Assembly: GCA_943330985.1 (NCBI GenBank)
Contig: CALQJV010000020.1
Location: 1 to 10,599 of the forward strand
Direction: 5' to 3'
Origin: Chitinophaga pinensis
Lineage (GTDB): Bacteria > Bacteroidota > Bacteroidia > M30B66
Length of the DNA: 10,599 nucleotides
Shown: positions 6,482 through 10,599 of the stretch, one piece after another
Layout of the letters: every line of letters begins with the position of its first letter
How positions within the stretch are numbered: position 1 is the stretch's first letter
Notes under the pieces: generated by a model
Seen by the model: only the letters and a program-made list of their open reading frames with translations
What the model was told of the DNA's origin: nothing
Database searches by the model: none
Made by a program: the position numbers and the translations under genes

Positions 6482-6489
6482 CAAATTTA
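6482..6489 (-). promoter_or_regulatory. -7 box of the 150-residue paralog
   Basis: Minus strand 6489-6482 reads TAAATTTG, an exact TAnnTTTG match. Transcription would begin near 6478, about 30 nt before the ATG at 6448. This is the same distance as in the duplicate gene. The -33 region has only TTTTC at 6516-6512, a partial match with slightly long spacing. The box overlaps the alternative TTG start and argues against it. Confidence 0.5.
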
Positions 6490-6519
6490 TTGGAAAAGGT
6501 TTATTGGAGTTGAAAATAA

Positions 6520-6969
6520 TTACAAAAGCGATTTAACCATCAAGTAATGTTGAATGCTACCAAACAAAGAGTAGCTTTTATCGATTTGAAGATACCCTTG
6601 CTTTTCATAAAATGGAACAGCATGTTCGCGTGCATGCAACATAATTTGAATTAAGGAGGGGATTTCTTTTTGTGCTCGATGTTCTAAATAATGAAGTAAG
6701 GTTTTGCCTAATCCCAATCCTTGCATATCTGCTCTTACTGCCATAAATCGAACCTGTGCTTGTTCGGGAGCTGAAGTATGAATTCGACCTACTGCTAATA
6801 CTTCCCCTTTTTTATTGATGATCATTCCATGCAAAGACGTTTCATCATCTTCGGCATGTTCCGACCCAACTTCCTCTCCCCAAGGCTTGCGAAGCATTTC
6901 ATAACGTAAATTGAAATACGCTTTCCAGTGCTCTGGTTTACTTGGAGGTATTATTGACCATTCAGCCAT
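6520..6969 (-). CDS. GNAT-family N-acetyltransferase
   Basis: This 149-residue protein has a GNAT fold. VRFMAVRADMQGLGLGKTLL at about 73-92 holds the motif A loop (Q83-G-L-G-L-G88) that binds the pyrophosphate of acetyl-CoA. AREHAVPFYEKQGY at 113-126 is the motif B region seen in most members. The N-terminal part, with LRYEMLRKPWGEE at 21-33, is typical of a widespread group of small cytoplasmic GNATs of unknown substrate. The transferred group is presumably acetyl from acetyl-CoA to an amine, but nothing here identifies the acceptor. The length is normal and complete. The ATG at 6969 is the natural start. It stands 125 bp from the ABC gene upstream and 71 bp from the small secreted gene downstream. 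No clear promoter consensus was found, so read-through from the ABC gene is possible. Confidence 0.85.
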   Translation of the reverse strand: MAEWSIIPPSKPEHWKAYFNLRYEMLRKPWGEEVGSEHAEDDETSLHGMIINKKGEVLAVGRIHTSAPEQAQVRFMAVRADMQGLGLGKTLLHYLEHRAQKEIPSLIQIMLHAREHAVPFYEKQGYLQIDKSYSLFGSIQHYLMVKSLL

Positions 6970-7055
6970 ATCAATTATTGTAGTGCAGTTTTTTAATTAA
7001 TGAATTTTAAAAACGAGGAAAATTAAAAATCATTGTATGCTTTAAAATATTCTCA

Positions 7056-7105
7056 ATTTGTAATTCGTAATTGTTAATCCGTAATTGATTATTCTTAATT
7101 CTTAA
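7056..7105. repeat. Degenerate AT-rich short repeats (TAATT/CTTAATT units)
   Basis: Irregular copies of GTAATT and TTAAT recur here: GTAATTCGTAATTG, TTAATCCGTAATTG, then CTTAATTCTTAAT. They begin in the ABC-to-GNAT intergenic gap and run over the stop codon of the ABC gene (7097-7095) into its last codons. They are probably slippage-type low-complexity DNA. No function is evident. Confidence 0.4.
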
Positions 7106-8906
7106 TAAACGAATCCCTTACCTCAAATTGCAATCTTGAAAGGTTCGAATAAAGGCCATTTTCTAACTGAATCAATTCATCGTGACGCCCATTTTCGACA
7201 ACCATTCCTTTGTCTAAAACTAAAATTCGGCTAGCATTGCGAATTGTCGATAATCGATGTGCTACAATAAACGTTGTACGACCAATCATCAATTTATCAA
7301 GAGCTTCTTGTACCAAACGTTCCGATTCAGAATCGAGTGAAGATGTTGCTTCATCCAAAATTAAAATCGATGGATCTTTCAACACTGCGCGAGCAATAGC
7401 AATACGTTGTCTTTGTCCACCGCTCAAAGTAATACCTCGTTCACCAACCAAGGTCTCGTATTTTTCGGGGAAGCTTTCGATGAAGCTCTTCGCATTTGCT
7501 TTTTCGGCAGCAGCCATCACCTCTGCGTCAGTAGAATCGGGCTTTCCGTATAAAATATTCTCGCGAATGGTACCTCCAAACAAAATTACATCCTGCGGAA
7601 CAATGGCCATATGATCGCGTAATTCGGTCAAGGTATATTTTGAAGATTCAAGTCCATCAATTAATATATTCCCTGAATCAGGTTCATAAAACCGCAACAA
7701 TAATTGAGTAATGGTCGATTTTCCTGCACCACTTGGACCAACAATAGCAATGCTATCACCAGCTTGGGCTTGAAAGGAAACGCCATTAAGCACCGAAATT
7801 TCTTTGCGGGCAGGATACGAGAATGTTATGTCTTTAAATGCAACATCGCCCTTTAGTCGTGAGGCTGTAGCTCGGGTTTCTCTTAAATCGATGATTTCGG
7901 GTTCCTGATCTAGGATTTCAAAAATACGCTCGGTAGCGCCAACTGCTTTCTGAATTTGGGCATACAATTCAGCAACACCGCCAATGGATGCACCAATAAA
8001 TGAAGTGTAAATCACGAAGGAAATCACATCGCCAAATTCAATTTCGCCTTGTTGCATCAAACGTGTTGCATACCAGACAATTCCTACAATGGCACCAAAC
8101 AAAGCGAGGATAATAAAGGATGCAAACATTCCTCTTGAAAAAGCCGATTTCATAGAAAGGGTTGCAATTTCTTTGATGGATTTTTGGTAGCGTTTTACTT
8201 CGATAAACTCATTGGCAAATGCTTTCACATTTACAATTCCTTGCATGGTTTCTTGAACGATGGTGTTCGATTCGGCAACGCGATCTTGAACCTGACGACT
8301 AATTTTGCGAATATATCGCCCGAAAATGATCCCAACAACCACAATGGCCGGAATCAGAGCCAGCATAAATAATGTAAGCTGTGGAGAAATTACCGTGATG
8401 AAAATTAATCCACCAATAATGAGAATAATTTGCCTTAAAAACTCAGCAAGTGTAGTGGTAAACGTATCTTGGATTTGGGTAATGTCTGCAGAAATACGAC
8501 TGTTTATTTCACCTACACGATTACTCGTGAAGAATGACATCGGCAATTGAATGAGGTGACTATATAAATGTCGACGTAAACGAACCAAGGTATTTTCAGT
8601 TGTTTGCGAAAAGAGATAGATTCGGAAAAAGGAAAAGAATGCCTGTGCAGTTAATAAACCTATTAATAATAGAGCTTTAAGATTAACGGAGCTGTCTCCT
8701 TTGGGATCTTTTGCAGCATTAACCAAATCGCCAATTAACCATGGAAATGCTAAAGCAGTAGCTGATGTGAGTGCTAAAAACACAAGCCCAAGCGTGTACT
8801 TTCCTTTGTCGGGCTGCAGATAACTAAATAATCGTGTGACTTTCTTAAATGAAGACCGGTTCAGTTTTGCCTTAGGTAAATCTTCAGATGTATTTTTTCG
8901 CGCCAT
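7095..8906 (-). CDS. Half-size ABC exporter (fused TMD-NBD, MsbA/LmrA type)
   Basis: The protein is 603 residues, the usual length for a homodimeric type IV ABC exporter. Transmembrane helices lie between about 35 and 320, in four clear hydrophobic blocks that probably hold six helices. The ATPase domain from about 352 has Walker A GPSGAGKST (390-398), Q-loop PQD (437-439), signature LSGGQ (494-498), Walker B ILILDE (514-519), D-loop SSLD (522-525) and switch H550. All catalytic residues are present, including the glutamate after Walker B, so it should be an active pump in the inner membrane. The substrate cannot be read from sequence: lipid A-like lipids, drugs and peptides are all possible. 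A TAGGTTTG box stands just upstream of the ATG at 8906. The gene diverges from the amylase gene and precedes the GNAT gene by 125 bp. Confidence 0.93.
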   Translation of the reverse strand: MARKNTSEDLPKAKLNRSSFKKVTRLFSYLQPDKGKYTLGLVFLALTSATALAFPWLIGDLVNAAKDPKGDSSVNLKALLLIGLLTAQAFFSFFRIYLFSQTTENTLVRLRRHLYSHLIQLPMSFFTSNRVGEINSRISADITQIQDTFTTTLAEFLRQIILIIGGLIFITVISPQLTLFMLALIPAIVVVGIIFGRYIRKISRQVQDRVAESNTIVQETMQGIVNVKAFANEFIEVKRYQKSIKEIATLSMKSAFSRGMFASFIILALFGAIVGIVWYATRLMQQGEIEFGDVISFVIYTSFIGASIGGVAELYAQIQKAVGATERIFEILDQEPEIIDLRETRATASRLKGDVAFKDITFSYPARKEISVLNGVSFQAQAGDSIAIVGPSGAGKSTITQLLLRFYEPDSGNILIDGLESSKYTLTELRDHMAIVPQDVILFGGTIRENILYGKPDSTDAEVMAAAEKANAKSFIESFPEKYETLVGERGITLSGGQRQRIAIARAVLKDPSILILDEATSSLDSESERLVQEALDKLMIGRTTFIVAHRLSTIRNASRILVLDKGMVVENGRHDELIQLENGLYSNLSRLQFEVRDSFIKN

Positions 8907-9105
8907 AGTAGATTTGCAAACCTAACTCAATTCGAACAATTTGGAATAGAAAAACTGAAATATTACAATGAAATGACATTGTATTTAACCAATCTACTGT
9001 TTCCAGTTTAATTATGATTTAATCGCATGTTAATAAATGCTATTTAAATTTCATTTGGATTGAATTCATCTATTCATTTATTGTTTTAATTGCAATTGTA
9101 ATTTT
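8907..9105. other. Divergent intergenic region between ABC exporter and amylase
   Basis: At 8909-8924 two -7-like boxes lie back to back: TAGATTTG on the plus strand and TAGGTTTG on the minus strand (8924-8917). Together they make a 16-bp near-palindrome. The minus box could start the ABC gene, but its transcript leader would be only a few bases and no -33 TTTG is correctly spaced. For the amylase the region 9040-9105 has only TTCATTTG (9050-9057) as a poor box, plus a small palindrome AATTGCAATT at 9088-9097. No RNA gene or reading frame was recognised. Confidence 0.35.
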
Positions 9106-10599
9106 ATGGATATGATAAGAAAGCATTTTGTATTTGCAATGGTGTTTGTGTTTTTAACACTGCATATATATTCTCAAACAACCGTTAAAAAAGTAGTTCT
9201 TCAAGCGTTTTGGTGGGACTATTACAATGCAAATTATCATAACAATTGGTCGAATTATTTAACTGAATTGGCTCCTCGTTTAAAGTCGATGGGTGTTGAT
9301 GCCATCTGGATTCCACCTACAATTAAAAACGAAAGTCCTAGTTATGTTGGTTATTCGCCCTTCGATCAATACGATTTGGGAGACAAATTCCAGAAGAATA
9401 GCACCGGAACTCGAATGGGAACCAAAAACGAATTGCTTAGAATGATTGCTGTGATGCATGCCAATGGGATTGAAGTCATTCAGGATGTAGTGCTCAATCA
9501 TGCTGGTGGTGCTGGAAGTGCGAATGGTGCAGGAGGTCAAGACCCCAATGCGTTTTCGATTGTGAATAACAATGGCTACAAGAATTTTAGATATGTTTCG
9601 TATTCTTCTCCAGCATCTGCCGAAACACAAGCAAATTATTGGGCTAGATCAGGAAGATGGCCAAAGAACTTCACCAACTTTTATCCAAATCCATCCAACA
9701 ATTGCACAAATGGTGATATCTGTGCTTCTTACTTTGGACCCGACATATCTTACGAAAGTACAGCATATGGAAAAAGTAGCAATGTAACTAGCTTCAATCC
9801 AACTCAAACGAGTAATTACATGCGCAACGAAGGTCGTAATTGGCTGACCTGGATGAAGAAACAAACAGCAGTTGATGGATTTCGTTGGGATGCTGTTAAA
9901 CATTTTCCAACCTATGTTCAAGAAGATTATAGTTACAACATCAAAAACACGCTCCCAACTTGGGCCAAAGGGGGACAAAACATGTTTAATGTTGGAGAAT
10001 GGGTAGGAAGCAAAACAGATTTGGATGCTTATGTTAATTACATTGCAGCTCCTTCGGGCGATAAAATGATGGGGACATTCGATTTCAATTTAAGAGCTTT
10101 CGATCCTTCGGGAGGTTTGTATGGAATGGTTTATGGCTTGGGGAATTTCGATTTGTCGACCTTGCCGGGTGCACAACAAAATGAACGAGTTACATACTAT
10201 CCAGCAACAAATACCTATGTGCACAGAACCGTTCCCTTTGTAAACAACCACGATACATTTCGACCTCTAGTTAGTTCTACAGGGAATTATATTGGATGGA
10301 ATGCAAGTTCTGAATTATCGGCTCATATCGATCCTAACGAACCTCGCCTTTCGACTGCTTATGCGGTGATGATGTCCATGGATGGAAACCCGCAGTTGTT
10401 CTTTGAGGATTTGTTTGATATCGGTGCACTAGGAAATCGCTACAACCATGATCCTAAATCGACAAGCAGCTTACCAGTTAGAAGCGACATTCAGAATCTA
10501 ATTTGGTGTCATCAAGCACTCGATTTTAAATCTGGAGCATATCAGGTTCCACTTTCAACGCCCGATTATTTAATTATTTCACGTGCGGGCAAAGCACTA
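9106..10599 (+). CDS. Secreted GH13 alpha-amylase, partial at its C-terminus
   Basis: I translated this from the ATG at 9106 (a second ATG at 9112 is equally possible). The frame is open to the right edge, giving 498 codons. A signal peptide spans about residues 3-24 (ending IYSQ), so the enzyme is exported. The (beta/alpha)8 barrel has all four conserved GH13 regions: DVVLNH (127-132), GFRWDAVKH (258-266) with nucleophile D262, GEW (297-299) with acid/base E298, and FVNNHD (378-383) with transition-state residue D383. This supports retaining hydrolysis of alpha-1,4-glucan such as starch or glycogen. The barrel should end near the right edge, with a C-terminal beta domain beyond it. Any starch-binding or type IX secretion sorting domain would also lie outside the window. 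No SusC/SusD pair is seen on this side. It is transcribed away from the ABC exporter. Confidence 0.92.
   Translation, partial: MDMIRKHFVFAMVFVFLTLHIYSQTTVKKVVLQAFWWDYYNANYHNNWSNYLTELAPRLKSMGVDAIWIPPTIKNESPSYVGYSPFDQYDLGDKFQKNSTGTRMGTKNELLRMIAVMHANGIEVIQDVVLNHAGGAGSANGAGGQDPNAFSIVNNNGYKNFRYVSYSSPASAETQANYWARSGRWPKNFTNFYPNPSNNCTNGDICASYFGPDISYESTAYGKSSNVTSFNPTQTSNYMRNEGRNWLTWMKKQTAVDGFRWDAVKHFPTYVQEDYSYNIKNTLPTWAKGGQNMFNVGEWVGSKTDLDAYVNYIAAPSGDKMMGTFDFNLRAFDPSGGLYGMVYGLGNFDLSTLPGAQQNERVTYYPATNTYVHRTVPFVNNHDTFRPLVSSTGNYIGWNASSELSAHIDPNEPRLSTAYAVMMSMDGNPQLFFEDLFDIGALGNRYNHDPKSTSSLPVRSDIQNLIWCHQALDFKSGAYQVPLSTPDYLIISRAGKAL

Noticed and set aside
6449..6484. TTG start at 6484 adding 12 residues to the 150-residue protein
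   Set aside because: The TTG lies within the TAAATTTG promoter box, and the added residues would displace the signal peptide. The paralog begins at the equivalent of the ATG at 6448.
6036..6513. Plus-strand frames opposite the 150-residue secreted protein
   Set aside because: They are antisense shadows. The minus strand has the signal peptide, the promoter box and a paralog.
5996..8906. GNAT, ABC exporter and small secreted genes as one toxin or peptide export system
   Set aside because: The small proteins have general secretory signal peptides rather than double-glycine leaders. The ABC protein has no peptidase domain, and the spacing gives no evidence of one operon.
9088..9097. AATTGCAATT palindrome just before the amylase start
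   Set aside because: A 10-bp palindrome made mostly of A and T is expected by chance in such AT-rich DNA. No second copy or nearby regulator supports an operator.
9280..9978. Minus-strand frames of 116 and 109 codons opposite the amylase
   Set aside because: They are shadows of the GH13 coding sequence, which has all four catalytic regions and a signal peptide. The antisense products are low-complexity and match nothing recognisable.

Overview
The window looks like a chromosomal segment of an AT-rich member of the Bacteroidota. This is an inference. It rests on TAnnTTTG-type -7 promoter boxes, weak or absent Shine-Dalgarno sites, WG-repeat and small secreted proteins whose signal peptides end in ..AQ or ..SQ, and the family mix. 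No rRNA, tRNA, CRISPR array, transposase, phage gene or origin was seen. Genes are dense, and all but the last lie on the minus strand.

Layout, left to right. (1) Positions 1-1564: the N-terminal 296 codons of a PaaE-like oxygenase reductase, preceded by a TetR/AcrR regulator. Between them lies a TAnnTTTG promoter box followed at once by a 16-bp palindrome, probably the regulator's operator. This suggests a repressible aromatic (phenylacetyl-CoA) catabolic operon continuing off the left edge. (2) Positions 1618-5216: a polytopic GT-C-like membrane protein and, upstream of it, a secreted WG-repeat protein, 44 bp apart and probably cotranscribed. (3) Positions 5188-6520: two tandem paralogous small secreted proteins with LTxxQ-like motifs. 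Each is followed by a copy of the same roughly 120-bp two-hairpin module. The module nearest the WG gene overlaps that gene's start codon and signal-peptide codons. (4) Positions 6520-8906: a GNAT acetyltransferase and a complete half-size ABC exporter of the MsbA/LmrA type. (5) Positions 9106-10599: on the plus strand, diverging from the ABC gene, the first 498 codons of a secreted GH13 alpha-amylase with all catalytic residues present. It runs off the right edge.

No defence system, mobile element or clearly new multi-gene system is visible. The least ordinary region is 5188-5960. There a gene and its 3' flank appear to have been tandemly duplicated, the hairpin stems are kept while the loop sequence has drifted, and a terminator-like structure sits on the beginning of the next reading frame. 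The other gene neighbourhoods give no strong functional link to each other.
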